From: Acheta domesticus
Taxonomy: Eukaryota > Arthropoda > Insecta > Orthoptera > Gryllidae
Direction of reading: 5' to 3'
Assembly (NCBI GenBank): GCA_031308135.1
Contig: JAHLJT010000631.1
Coordinates: 175,047,282 to 175,111,281, forward strand
Length of the DNA: 64,000 nt
Shown: piece after piece, positions 1-11,999 of the stretch
Numbering within the stretch: the first letter of the stretch is position 1
How the letters are laid out: each line of letters starts with the position of its first letter
Notes under the pieces: generated by a model
Seen by the model: the letters and a program-made list of their open reading frames with translations, nothing else
The model's database searches: none
Told to the model about the DNA's origin: nothing
Made by a program: the position numbers and the translations under genes

Positions 1-2552
1 TATAAGGAAAAGTAAAAATTATTAAGGCCTGCAAAGAAGATCTGTTTTTCGTGTTTCCCATAAAAGTTTACTTTTGTTGCAATCCTTGAATTTGTTTTCA
101 GTTTAATCCAGAAAATGCAAACTAACGTTCTTCTCGCAAAGAGAATTGACCAGTTTGCTTGCGATTTATTATTTTATGACATATAAAGAATTTTATTTTG
201 AATAAAAAATATTATTTGATATATAATAAATATTTTAAACAATACTAAGATATTTTCCATTATTGTTATGAATTTCGACAGTATTACATATTTTACAAAT
301 ATAAAATCTGTTACTTAAGAAATGGAAATCGTAAAAAAGCATGGTTACGAAATCAGTCCGACAGGTCGTAAATTAAATCCTAGAGATATGCCGGTTGGAG
401 TAATCAAAAGCATATAAAATTGTCTACATTGCATAAGCAGCACTATCAAACTCATGGAAGTTATGAACTAGGTGAATTTTTATAAAAAATAACAAATTTT
501 TGGTTAACATTTTTATACAAAAAATTATTGTAATCAATTTATTACTCTATGAACTCAAAGGCATCTACAAGTCAATTTTTAACCAACTATTACGGCAAAG
601 TTCATATCAGAAGCAAAGAACATGAATACCATAAAATTATTTTCTTAATTTAAACACGAAAAAACATTTTTGCTGTAAGTACTTACCGTGTGGGTATTTT
701 AGCATCATATTTTGAAAATAACATTTTGTACATCCAAACATATGGGAAAAACAGTCGAATTGCACACTAAGGCCGGAAACTGCATATCCAGCTCCTAACG
801 GAAAATCATAATCCGGCTAGAGCCTTTGTAGAAACTAATAAAAAAATTAGAAAATTTTATTTTAAATTTTGAAAATGTTCTTAAGTAGGTAAAAGGGTAA
901 GCAAAATTAAGAAAATTACGGCATTAAAGGAAGCTTAATTTCAAAATCAAATTGATGTCGTTAGTCGTGTTTCAAGTAGACAGGAGGGGCAGTTTAGGTG
1001 TCTGAATCAAACCAAGGCATTTGTTAACAAGGAAAGTATAATTAGTCTTACAAAATCAACATCAAAATTTCTATTGTGAAAAACTAATACAAATATTTTT
1101 TATTTCAAAAAACGTTATTAGGCAGATTCCAGACGAAATCTTCTGCTGTTCTCGAGTGAATAAGTATCCTGTGTTCTCCGGAAGGTGACTATCTGTGAAC
1201 AAAAGAATAACAATATTAATAGGGCGAAGTACAAAGCACTTTACAAGTGCACGAAGTACATTTGCCAAAGTTATTAAATTTTGAAATCAAAATTTTTCAA
1301 AAATTCTGAGAATTAAGAAACTAAAATCAATAAAGATATTTAACATTTATGTCTTAATAAAGTAAAATCAAACCAATGAAAATCTGGAAAAATATATCAA
1401 CCTTTTGTTTCAGGAAGATCACAATAGTTAACCAGACTATAGTTGAAGGTTACATTTATCGCAACGATAATCGTAAATATCAGGCTAGTTTTATGATTAA
1501 ATTAATTTTGTAAATATGTTTATCCGCATTGCAGTCATTATCTGTAATTCTGTGGCGGCAATGATCACAGAATTTCACTAAAAATGACTGCAATATGGTG
1601 GAATACACTTTTTATGAAGTTTAGGTAATACAATTTAACTGTGCTTCACATTTACAGACCAAATGTCTGTTCATTTACAAATAGATCATACTTCCTGGAA
1701 TAACAACACCATTAGTATTATCCTACCTCTTTTTCCGGGACGAACTGAAAAGGGCGTTTAAGCCAACCTGAGAGCGCTGATGAGTATTTCCCCTAGTCAT
1801 TTGACTGAGGAAAATCCATCGACGCTAGCGAGCAGCAAAAGAAAATTCATTTCCCAGAGAGAGCAGCTTATTGGCGTGTAGCTAAAATCAAGAACAGGCC
1901 CCCATTAATAACCCTGCCCCTCCCACCCGAAATCTTCCGAGACCTGAGAAAAATTGTTAATCCACCCAAAACTCCCTCCCTGCTGGCCGCCCATGTGTCA
2001 TCCTCGACGGGTGAACAGTGTTGACTATTGACGGTAGTCCACGTGGGTAATTCCTTTGCGAAGTGGAGATGGTTCAAGCCGCTTCCGCTTCCTCCAAAAA
2101 AGAAGCCGCACAGCAGGAGAGGTTTTTTGATTCAACCTGGATGGTTGGTGATAGTCAACCTGGAAGTAATGCACATTTCTTATAACACGTCGCAGATTTG
2201 AACATTTTTTATATGGCATCGCATTGTTTTATACGTACTTCGTTTCGCGAACGTTCTTGAAGTCTTCTGGCTACACACATTCGACGTTAGGGAATGAAAG
2301 AACATGTTATGACCTTCCCTGCCTCCTGTGTCATGTCTACCTATAACTAGGCACTTCCCTGGGTGCAATTCCCTCGCTGCGAGAACATTGCCTCGAAATA
2401 TTTCCAAGGATTCCCACGGTGGGGGGGCCGTTTCAGAATGCTTTCCTCGGTCAAGTTTTTAATAATTCAAAATTTAAATCTTTACTTCCTGAGAGAAGCA
2501 TTCCAGAACGCCCCAATACCCGTGAAGGGTATTAACAACGAAGAGCCCTGAG
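1..2552. other. AT-rich stretch, nothing recognised
   Basis: No exon, RNA gene or element is recognised on either strand. 1740-2560 is less AT-rich but has no coherent frame. Confidence 0.5.
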
Positions 2553-2618
2553 CTAGCCAGACTACAGGGGCGTGTTGTGTGTAAGGGGCTCTAATTAGCC
2601 CCTGCAGTCTAGCGAAGA
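2553..2618. repeat. Nested inverted repeat
   Basis: AGCCAGACTACAGGGGC on the left pairs with GCCCCTGCAGTCTAGC on the right. Inside, AGGGGCTCTAATTAGCCCCT forms a second palindrome that competes for the same right arm. Two alternative folds are therefore possible. Confidence 0.4.
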
Positions 2619-2619
2619 A

Positions 2620-3240
2620 CTAGACTAATCGAAAACTGCACGCTTTCTACAGGCTCAGTTAATATGTGTACCTAGGAGCCTGTGATACATTCACGAGCTA
2701 AGCAACGAAGAAAGATTACAGAAGATCTAAACTATTGAACTAATATGACACAGAAAGCCCCATTACATCTAACCGAGCAGGGCGGTGGCTGTACATTCCA
2801 CCCAAATATCCCGTTAGTCTTCTGCGAGGGGAGAGCTGTTCGACAGTTAATGTAATTCGTTGTACATGGAAACAAATCTCAACTCAAACCAATAAAGAAG
2901 TTACGTTATGTACGTTAGCAAGATTGAATGCATTGAGAAAAAGCAAAGGAAAAGTGAAAATTATGAGCAAAAGTAAAAATGGTTCACAAGGTAATTTCCA
3001 AAGCAGCTTTTCCCCTCGACATTTACGCGCACTACGTACAGCCAGGGGAGGAGGACGTGGGGCTCAACGTACCCACAGCGCATCCCTCAAGGACGCGCCT
3101 CGGCTACGAGAAACCACAAGATGGCAATGGCCCTGCTCGGATTTTCCCCCATTGTACAGACCTTTCCGGGCGCCGCTGCAGACTCCGCACACAGGACCCA
3201 CGCGACGCCCAAATAGCCGAACAGCACGCCTTCCTTGATC
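2620..3240. other. Unassigned, partly GC-rich
   Basis: 2920-3320 has overlapping open frames of about 100 codons on both strands. They match no family I recognise and show no splice or conservation clue. Confidence 0.35.
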
Positions 3241-3700
3241 ACCCGAAACAGTACGATCACAAACACTAGAAACTAAACACTGTACGTCTTTCTTCACCAC
3301 ACAACGCCCAGCACAACAGGTCTTCCTGGACCGCACAAAACTGAATGAAAGCAAGCTTTAAAAAAAAGCACTGCACATACTACTACACCTTCACAGAATG
3401 CACACTCCACAGCACATCTTCATCGACCGTGCAAAATAGTATGCAAACAGGCACTAGAAACTAAACGCTGCACATCTTCCTTCCCCACAATTCCTAGACC
3501 ACACAAAACTGGACGAGAGCTACGCTGAAAAAACAAGTCTCTGCAAATACACTTCCACCATCACAAAACGTACATTCCGTAGCACGTCTTCATCGACCGT
3601 ACAAAATAGTACGAAATACAACACTACAGAAATGAAACGCTGCACATTTTCAACTGCCCTCGTTCACAGGTGCACTACAGCATGCTTTATTTCACCGCAC
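3240..3700 (+). repeat. Diverged 168-bp tandem repeat
   Basis: Units start ACCGCACAAAACTG at 3330 and ACCACACAAAACTGGACG at 3498, and both contain TCTTCATCGACCGT(G/A)CAAAA and AAACGCTGCACAT. A partial unit precedes 3330. The copies are roughly 75-80 percent alike by eye and non-coding. Confidence 0.6.
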
Positions 3701-3984
3701 AAAACACCAAAAACAAAACTATCAACACAACGCAAAAGTATACGTTCTTCGGCCTATGTCGACCGCACTGCCAATGTATGTGACTTAACATTCAACGCAA
3801 TGAATACAAATTTAGGTCGAATCTTTCTATGCCACTATGCAAACTACCACTTATTACTCCGCGCACTCTGCAGAGCCGCCCTGAGGGCCACGTTTTCTGA
3901 GACTGCGCACTCCCCTCCCCGCAGCGGCGGTCACCCTTCGCGTCACGCCATTGGATGCGTCTCATTTAGTACGGAAGAAAGCAT

Positions 3985-5110
3985 TTCATTTTTTATTTTT
4001 ACGTATACATTCGTATATACGGGGAATTATACACAGTATGGGGAAAGTTATGTAATGCTGCACGAAAAGATTGACATCTTCCTCCAACTACAAAATTGAA
4101 GATTGAGATTTTTCATTCAAGTAAAATTTTTTCTCCATTGTGAGTTCTTTCATTAAAGTCATGTCCAATTTTTTTGAAAATTTGAGTAGTTTTCGCACAA
4201 TATTGCGTGCAATATGTGCAATTTTAAAAAGTTAGAAAAACGAGATTTTCTAAAGAACAGCTCCAATTTTTTTTTAAATTTTGGTAGGGATAGTGCCGAA
4301 TGTATTCTATGAGATGACATAAATGTCATGATGCTCTATTCTTTTGTTTTTTCAAAAATTACAAAAAGAAATTTTTTAGACTTGTCTCTCACGTTGTTAA
4401 TATTTACATTAGCGGTGAATTGTTCACATTATTACATTTATAAGTATATGTGCTTCAAGTAATGTCTTATAAATTTTCTCAAAAATGCAATAGTTTTCTG
4501 TAAAAACTAGGCCAAAATTCCGCATTTTCAGAAACGATCAAATGCCATTTTCACAAAAATGGCTTCAAATTGTTTTTTCTAACTTTTCGAACGGATAGTG
4601 CTAATTACACGCTTTAATACGACGTATAGGGGTATTTTGGTTGGGATATTTTTTCGTTTTTCAAAAATTATTTTTTTAAAATATCTCTCTCACCGTTAAT
4701 ATGCACGTTTTCCACAATTTGTAAACACTAATGTATTTATGAGTTAAAATGCTTTAAAAGACTTCAAATAAAGTTTTTCGAAAACAGAAAAGAGTTCTGT
4801 GAAAAAGAGCTTCAAATTTCGCAATTATAGTAGACTGAAACGCTATTCTCTTAAAAATGGCTCCAAATTTTTAAAAGAAAATTGCCTTTTGGGACCCGGT
4901 TTCACTGTTCTTTAATATTCTTAAAATAATATTTCCGTTTTACTATTACGAAACCGAAAAATTAAGAAAATGTCAAAAAAAATTACTTTGGACGGCGATA
5001 GATGACAGCTGGGAAGAGTATTGGCAAGTCCGAATAGCTAGCCATACCGAAGGAAATAGAATACTAATAAAGGAAAGTCTGTGCCATTCTGTAGCACCAC
5101 TAGTTTCAAA
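3985..5110 (+). repeat. Family Q repeat, copy A (internally shortened)
   Basis: Begins in the TATTTTTACGTATAC area and continues GGAAAGTTATGTAATGCTGC, a start shared with 22890 (reverse), 60479 and 9990 (reverse). It lacks the CTGTCCGTC segment found in other copies and jumps to the CTCCAACTACAAAATTGAAG module. Three diverged modules, recognisable by GCTCCAAATTTT-like starts at 4260, 4561 and 4860, are spaced 300 bp apart. The copy ends GTAGCACCACTAG at about 5102, where similarity to the other copies stops abruptly. No protein is encoded. Confidence 0.8.
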
Positions 5111-5277
5111 TTTCATTACAGTTTTACGCGCAATTCAAAAGCATCGTGGACTCCCGGGAGTCCGTCCGTAGCTGGTGCACGCGAGGCAATGAATGCTTGA
5201 GGAATAGTGGGGGTACTGGTGGTTGGGTGAGGACAGCGTGCTCCTACTAGGGTTTTGTTCGGCAGAGTCTGCGGCTA

Positions 5278-5345
5278 ATTTCATAAATTGATCGTCTTTG
5301 ATCAATTTCATAAATTGATCGGCTTTGATCTAATTTCATAAATTG
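5278..5345 (+). repeat. 27-28-bp tandem repeat
   Basis: AATTTCATAAATTGATCGTC and TTTGATC repeat about 2.5 times, with G/T variation in GATCGTC and GATCGGC. Each unit contains a TGATC...GATCA palindrome. Confidence 0.65.
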
Positions 5346-5627
5346 CTGTTTTTTTAACAGGAGTTTTTAAATTTTTTTCGCATGAGTAAAATTGTATCTT
5401 CCCTTATCAACATAAACGTTGTTTTAAGCAAGTATTAAAATAACCGATACCTGCAAATCGGTTGTATTCTACATGTCAGTTTTCCTCGCTCTAGAAATAT
5501 TTTTAGAGGTAAAACGTATGTGAAAGTTCGGGCATATAACCCGCCCCTTCTAATTCGCAACTCACCGGCCGCCACTGTTATAATATACAATTAAAACTGA
5601 TAGAGTTTTTATTAAATAATAGTTATT

Positions 5628-5751
5628 TATATAACAAGGGGTTTAAGTAGAGCTTTGTTCACGAGGGAAAACAGTTGTGTCCCGAGTGCGACAGTGCGTG
5701 GGACTTAATTCTCGCAAGTGAATTAAGCTCAGGTAAAACCCTTGTTATATA
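5628..5751. mobile_element. Small foldback element
   Basis: Arms TATATAACAAGGGGTTTA (5628-5645) and its near-perfect inverse (5734-5751) enclose a GC-richer interior that also has internal pairing. It is 124 bp long and non-coding. It resembles a short MITE, but no second copy was found in this window. Confidence 0.5.
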
Positions 5752-8545
5752 CGAAACTTTACTTTTAAACAATACTTCTTCGCGTGCACATTTACGCCAC
5801 CAAGGACGAAGCAGTACAGTAAACGGTGGGCATCCTTCTGGGGGTCACCTTTAGGGGGCTGTGATTTCAGCTGGTTAGAATTCTGCATGGAAGAAAGGAG
5901 GAATTTTTGAATCAGTCAAACAATACATATTATTGAGACTGATGATGATCTACAAATTCCTAATGATATCATAAAAGAAGCGGAATGCGATGTTTTCAAA
6001 AAAATTCTCTGAAAAATCGAGGCATATCTACAAAAAGAGAACAAATGTTTCTGCAAATGGAGAAATGACAGGAAAGTAAGAAAAGTTTCAGAAGACATTC
6101 TACTTACCAATTTTAACAATAAATCAAAAACATAAAAGTCTTCATCGTTTTGGAGGTATTGTTCAATGGTGACAGTAAAGTTACGTGTCAAGGAAAAGGT
6201 TGATCTCTAATAAGTACGTATTTCTCTAGTAAAAATTGTTGACGATACTTTTTTATCGTTTTACTTAATATTGATATTTTATACACTGTAAATTATTGAT
6301 TTTTTAATAGACATGGAAAAGGATACTAGCCGAAAAACTAAAACTTTTACAAAACTTAAATTTTACAAATTTGTTAAAGAAGCTCGTGAAAATCAGTATT
6401 TATTGTTGAAGATTTGTTTTTAACTTGCGTATTTGTATTCTCTTAGACTTATGGTATTTCCAAACTCTCAGACTTTCTCAGATTGTAATGATAATGGAAG
6501 TCGCTGGTGGGTATGGTTACTTTAATCCCGGAGGATTACTTAAAAACCTCTCTGTGGTTACTTTAATCTCTGAGGGATTAAAGTATCTTTTAATCCCGGG
6601 AAGAAAAAGACACATTTTAACCTAGGAACAAGTGTTATTTAAGCCGTACTTAAATCGCGTTTAAAAATATTTTTTTATTAAATAAAACATTTTTTCTGTG
6701 CTAGTGCTGACACTACTTTTTGGAAAAACTTTTTGTGTGGTTTTGTTCAGCAGAAATTTTACTGCTGCAATCCTCTAGTGTATACTTATATCGCTTTTAT
6801 CATTGCAACCATTCTACCTACAAACTTTATTTTAGTATGTAGTTATTTAGGATGTAGAAAAAACAACTTGTTAACGCATGAGTCGAGTGCGGAAATGGCA
6901 CCACTATTGCACCACGCATGACGCAATTGGAACTATATTTAGTCTCGGTGGCGATGTAACAGTAGTAACCAAAGCAAGCTTGCAAAACGAATGGGCCCAC
7001 AACGAATAGGGACTATTGCACTGGGATATTACATCAGGGAAGAGCTCTCTCGGGAAATTACATCGTAAGACCCTCACTAGCTATAAAAGTTCAACAGACA
7101 AGGTATTAAATCCATGAATAAATATGTTTCAGAATGGCGGGCCAAGTTGACGAGTGGCGTAAGAAAATTAATTACTTATCTTAAGTACGTTCTTAGTTTA
7201 AGCTGATATTTGCGCTACCTTTTAAATAATACCAAAGCTCCCTACTGCTACGTACTCACTAAAAACTCGCACAGTAAAGCCGCTGCCGCTGTTTCGTTGC
7301 TTGTGATACGATGCCGGTGCATTTTCGGTGTTGTAATTTTCAAGACCTTGTATGATGTATGGTTTCGTGCACTAAGAGGTAAGTTATTTTGTTAGTTTTT
7401 GCTGTACACGGCTACCAGTAATAATATACTTTTCACAATCACGATTTACTTATATATTATTCTTATTAATCTTGTCAAAAACTCTTAAAAATTTTAAACA
7501 TTTCCAATTAGAGCTAGTTGACCAGAACCACGTGATCACGTCATTAATTTGGTTTTTGATTGTTTTCATGAACTTTTTTATTTATTTTGTGTGATTTTCT
7601 TGAGCTTCAACTTAAAAAAGGCTGGATTACATGTAAGGTGTATATACTGATAGAAAGTATTTAACTGCGATTTTCGATATTTTATTTATTTCTGGAATAA
7701 AGGCAAAGGTATTCGGATACAAAAAATGAAGTTTAATAAGACAATGAAGAATTATTTCTGTAAAAAAAAAAACAAAGAAATGCGAACTTACACTCGTAAT
7801 ATCAGATCACTTTCAAGAAAAGTGATACAATGCAGGGTCTTGATTGTTATGAGATCTCAGTTAAATCTCCATGAGCAAATTCACCTTAGAGTTATGAAGA
7901 CTGTTAAAACCTTGAAGAAGGAAAATTTGTTAGAAAAACAGGGAAGAAAATCTCTAATATATTTTCAACTGAAAGTATATTTACTCATTATGTGTGTTAT
8001 TAACGAAAAACCCTGTTTTTTAAATGAATTAATTAACTATGAACTAAAATTATCTACACAATAACACTTACCTTGCATATTATCCAAGAAAAAGTACATG
8101 AATGCACGTATGAGTGTAAACGTATTCTACTTTTTTTCAGAATTCTCATCTTTTCCTTTAAGTCATTCTGCTTCTGTACCAAGACTTGATTACACTTTTA
8201 CATTTTTTAGGCACACTAGAATAAAAAATAAAACTAATAATACATTTAAGATAAATTCACCACAAAAATGAATTTATTACAGAGTATCAACTGTTAGCAT
8301 CGTCTACTAGCCCCAGTCTCCCTCATTTGGTTATGTATATGTTCTGTGCTCTTGTAGCTATTGACCTATTTCACGCGACGAAGCTTTCAAATAGATTTCC
8401 AATACCTCCTTCTCTAATTTATTTTCGTTTAAAAGTATGTAAGGGTACAACTCATGTAATGGTTAAGAGATACCACTAGCTTATAAGCTGAAAACATATT
8501 GCTCATTTAAAGAACCGACAACCAAGAAAGTCAAACTAGCAAATT
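5752..8545. other. AT-rich stretch without recognised genes
   Basis: Apart from the short repeats at 6513-6620, only unremarkable frames occur. A 112-codon Lys-rich frame at 7726-8064 lacks any recognisable motif. Confidence 0.45.
6513..6620 (+). repeat. Short direct and inverted repeats of TTTAATCCC
   Basis: GGTTACTTTAATCCCGGAGG and GGTTACTTTAATCTCTGAGG lie about 42 bp apart. GATTAAAGTATCTTTTAATC follows as a palindrome. Local structure only. Confidence 0.4.
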
Positions 8546-8840
8546 TCAAACTGGCAATCTTTTCGATTTATCGGACAGTGGACAGCCTCTTAGATTCAAT
8601 GGGGGAACAACGGCTGCTGCAGTGAACACTGGAAAGCGAACAGGCCCCCCGCTTGTGCAGAACTGCATTGAGTTGCCGCAAGCACTGCATCTGAAAGTAG
8701 GCCTATCGGGAAGCAAATTGTGCACCCGCTTCAGGCCTTGCGCCATCCGCCGTGCTCCGACCAGCCGACGAATGGGGCCCCATACCTTCGGAAGGCGTTT
8801 CACCAGACAAGAAAAAACTACGTTTTCCAAATTGACCTAA
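8546..8840. other. Unassigned GC-richer segment
   Basis: This 300-bp segment has clearly higher GC than its flanks and is open on both strands. The minus frame reads ACGNSMQFCTSGG near its middle and has a stop on each side. I recognise no domain. It could be a piece of an unknown repeat or an orphan exon. Confidence 0.3.
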
Positions 8841-8919
8841 TCGCCTCCTTATGCTGAAATATATTCCCATGGAAGCTAGTGTAACATCAGCACTCTCATG
8901 TGTTTTCAAACTTTTTCAA

Positions 8920-9995
8920 TTTTCGAAAATTTAAATAGCTCAACAAAAATAAAACCTGCGATGTTTTTAATCGTCCTTTGCTCTATCGGAGGGAAAAAAT
9001 AAAGAAAAAATTGGGAGCCGTTTTTGAGAAAAAAATATAAATTGCATCATCGTCAAGCCAAATTACGTAATAACTGCTTGATTTTTTAAAAATTTGTACA
9101 CGACCGTTTTTAAAGATTTATTTGTATAACATATAATTGTAGTAAAATTTCTTTATCAGCGATATTTTATTCTTGTGATGTTATTTTTTTAATTTCCGAA
9201 AATACTGCGATTTTGCCGAAAATAAAATCTGCACGAATTTTTTGAACATCCCTTGCTATATCCGATGAAAACATTTAAAGGAAAAATTTGGAGTCGGTTT
9301 GAAAAATAATTGTTTAAAAATTATTTCACGCAAAATTTCGTGAAAACTACTATTATTTTCCAAAAATTTCACACAATCTAATTGAATGATGTGTCTTTAA
9401 AGGAGGGAAGGAATTCAGGAAAAAATATACTTTCAATATTATTTTTGTAGGAAGACGACAAAAATGTTAAACTTTTGCAAATTTCAAAAATTGGGACAGT
9501 TCAATGAAAATTAGATACGCCGTCTTTTAAAGCATCCTTTCTTCGGTCGTAATTAAAAAATTAATTAAAAAGTCTGTGTCACTTTTTAGAACATTTTGAA
9601 AATGTTAAGATATCGTATAAAGTATTCCAAAAAATCAAAATATTCATTTCTAATTTTCAAAATCACAATTTTCATCAGATCGGTCGGGGATTATCAATTT
9701 TGAAGAAAATCGTCTGAACGATTTAGATGCTTGCGTTGATTGCAGACATTTTTCCATCAACCACATTTTAGGTAACAAAGACTCACTAAACATAGATTCT
9801 GACTTCTCAAAGTAATACAGTAGTTTACTACATATGGAAACAAGATTTATCAACTTTCTCGTTTTTAGGGCCCCACAATACGTGTTTTTCTGACGAAAAA
9901 TCGCTGATTTTTGCCGTGCATTACAATGCTTTCTCTTCAGTATATGAGTACGCAGAATGGCGAGAAAGTAAAAATCTAGTATACTGTGTCGAGTA
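8920..9995 (-). repeat. Family Q repeat, copy D (diverged)
   Basis: Reverse orientation. The start (ATTTTTACTTTCTCG, then GAGAAAGCATTGTAATGC) lies at about 9990-9925. A segment matching copies B and E1 (AAATCGTTCAGACGATTTTC) lies near 9700. Several 'GGAGCCGTTTTTGAGAAA'-like module landmarks lie at 9020 and 9290. It is more diverged than B and C, and the CACTAG end is not found. Confidence 0.65.
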
Positions 9996-10120
9996 CGCAG
10001 TCGCAGGGAGTACGTGAAAGGTCTTGTGAGTGCTGCAGAGGGAGCATGCGCGTTAAGAGTATAGAAATGATGAAGTGCTCGTAGGGTAATGCAATCGCAA
10101 TTATTACTGCGACCGGCAAA

Positions 10121-10172
10121 GGTGGCTCAGGGCATCAACTGCAGTGCCTCTAATCGGGAGGTCCCGACGATG
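10121..10172 (+). repeat. SINE head fragment
   Basis: GGTGGCTCAGGGCATCAACT followed by GCAGTGCCTCTAATCGGGAG matches the head of the SINE at 43236 nearly base for base. The body is absent. Confidence 0.65.
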
Positions 10173-10179
10173 GAAACAC

Positions 10180-11650
10180 AAATTGTATGTCATTCATACA
10201 CATACTAGTCCATCCAAACATATTAGACAAAAAAAAGAATTGAGGAATAACAAAAATGAATGTGTATAATACTGGATAAAGAGTGTCTGGATACAGGAAA
10301 AAGTGAAAAGAACGCATCCAACGAATGAAGGAGTACCGAGTGTCAAAACTCTTTGTGTGAAGTTGGAATAGGCATCGCCTAAACCGTGAAGTGAAGAATA
10401 TGAAGAGGAATAAAAAGTAAATGATTTTAGAGGGATGTTATTGATTAATTCAATATCACTGATAAGTTACAGATCGCTATAAGGACAGAATTGAAAACTA
10501 TGAAAGGTTCAGAAAGACTTAAATCACCAGACGACAATACACATGTGTTTAATTGCTATGCAACAAAATAATGTTTAATTTTAGTTGTTTTATCCACAAA
10601 GGTTTAAAGGCAATCAAAACAGGTTGCTGTTTTAGTTATTCAATTGTTGTCATGACAAAATGCCTTGCAACATTTCACATATCTTATTTGTATGCATCTC
10701 AGGCAAACCGCAATATAAAATAATTAATGAAAAAAGTGGACGTAATAAAATAGTCAAAAAGTTATTAAAAACTAAAAATATGAAAACGGGAAGTACCCGC
10801 CATTCTATCCGATGCGACTGGCCTCAAGTCAAACGAAATCATAGACTCATATTTTGCTGGCTTGTGATTTTTGGCAAATTTTCATTCCAATTGTCTCAAA
10901 ATAACAAATGTGGACTAGGGGAATATTGTCTTGAGCGCGTATTTCTCTGTGGTTATCTAAATTTTTAAAGTAGTCCTTGATCTTGGTAATACAATTTCGC
11001 TTGTTCCTTTTCTTTTCTAGCCGTTCTCGACTAGAGATTATTGAAACTGCGCCTCACAGAATCTCACTTTCTGAAAGAACAAAACTCAAAACAACATACT
11101 GCAATGTCTAACGGTTACGACACATACCTCGTTATTAACATAGTTCTCTGCTTAATAATAGACAGAAACTTAAAAATGTACTAAACATTTGCTCCAGTTA
11201 ATTTTCAAACAAACACAAAACAACTGCAAGTACTCTGTTTGCCTTATTTGGGAACACTTTCAGAAAATCTCCTTCACAATATCCACCAATCAATCAATCA
11301 TTTAAATCACTTTACTTTCCTCGAAAATATTATTTCTACAAAACCACGCAGATCTCTTCCACAAAAGCGGTGTCTATGCTTTACGTATTCGAAGCGGAAT
11401 ACATCGGGTAAAGAATCAGGAATTTTAACACTCGAATTAACATATACCCGCCTGGAAAAGCAACACCAATATATCCTACTTTGCTAAACTTTTACTTCGG
11501 CCAAGAGACATTTTCAATTCATACACAGGCATTCATAATCTCATAACAGAAAACCATTACCACACCTCATTAGCAATGGAAAACCTACTCATCCAATTAA
11601 ATAAGTATTGTACTCAAACACCACCCAGGGGAACTGCTGCAGATGATGTA
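10180..11650. other. AT-rich stretch, nothing recognised
   Basis: Only short frames without recognisable motifs. Confidence 0.45.
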
Positions 11651-11654
11651 CTGT

Positions 11655-11997
11655 GAGCCAAGCCATGTGTGACCAACCACACCCACCCATTCGACCATCC
11701 ACCCTACAGTCCGGATCCCGCCCCCAGCGATTTCTATCTTTCCTTACACCTCGAGAAACCTCTGCCCGATCAGCATTACGCTTAGCACTGACGCAGAATT
11801 ACAGATGGCTGTTCAACACTGGTACCTATTTCAGGTGTAGACTTCTACGACACAGGAATACAAATGTTGATCCCACGGTTTGACAATTGCCTCGGTTATG
11901 TAGAAAAATAGTACAACAAGTGCTGTAATTGCTTCATTAAAAATATTCTATGAAATTGTGTTTTCTTTTTGTAGTCGACCTTTCTGAATGCACCTCG
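11655..11997 (+). mobile_element. 3' part of a decayed mariner transposon
   Basis: Plus-strand reading gives HPPYSPDPAPSDFYLSLHLE near 11687-11755. After a break it gives VDFYDTGIQMLIPRFDN and CLGYVEK followed by TAG near 11911. These are the last catalytic block (SPD-LAPSD) and the C-terminus of mariner transposases. An end repeat reading inward as TACGAGGTGCATTCAG closes the element at 11997. The 5' half and left end are not found. It is a different lineage from the copy at 27201. Confidence 0.82.
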
Positions 11998-11999
11998 TA

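Noticed and set aside
2924..3354. Overlapping 96-104-codon frames on both strands
   Set aside because: No recognisable motif. The 3' part overlaps a tandem repeat.
5278..5345. CRISPR-like array
   Set aside because: Only 2.5 adjacent units without spacers, in an evidently eukaryotic window.
7726..8064. 112-codon Lys/Arg-rich plus frame as a gene
   Set aside because: AT-rich composition, no family match, no neighbouring signals.
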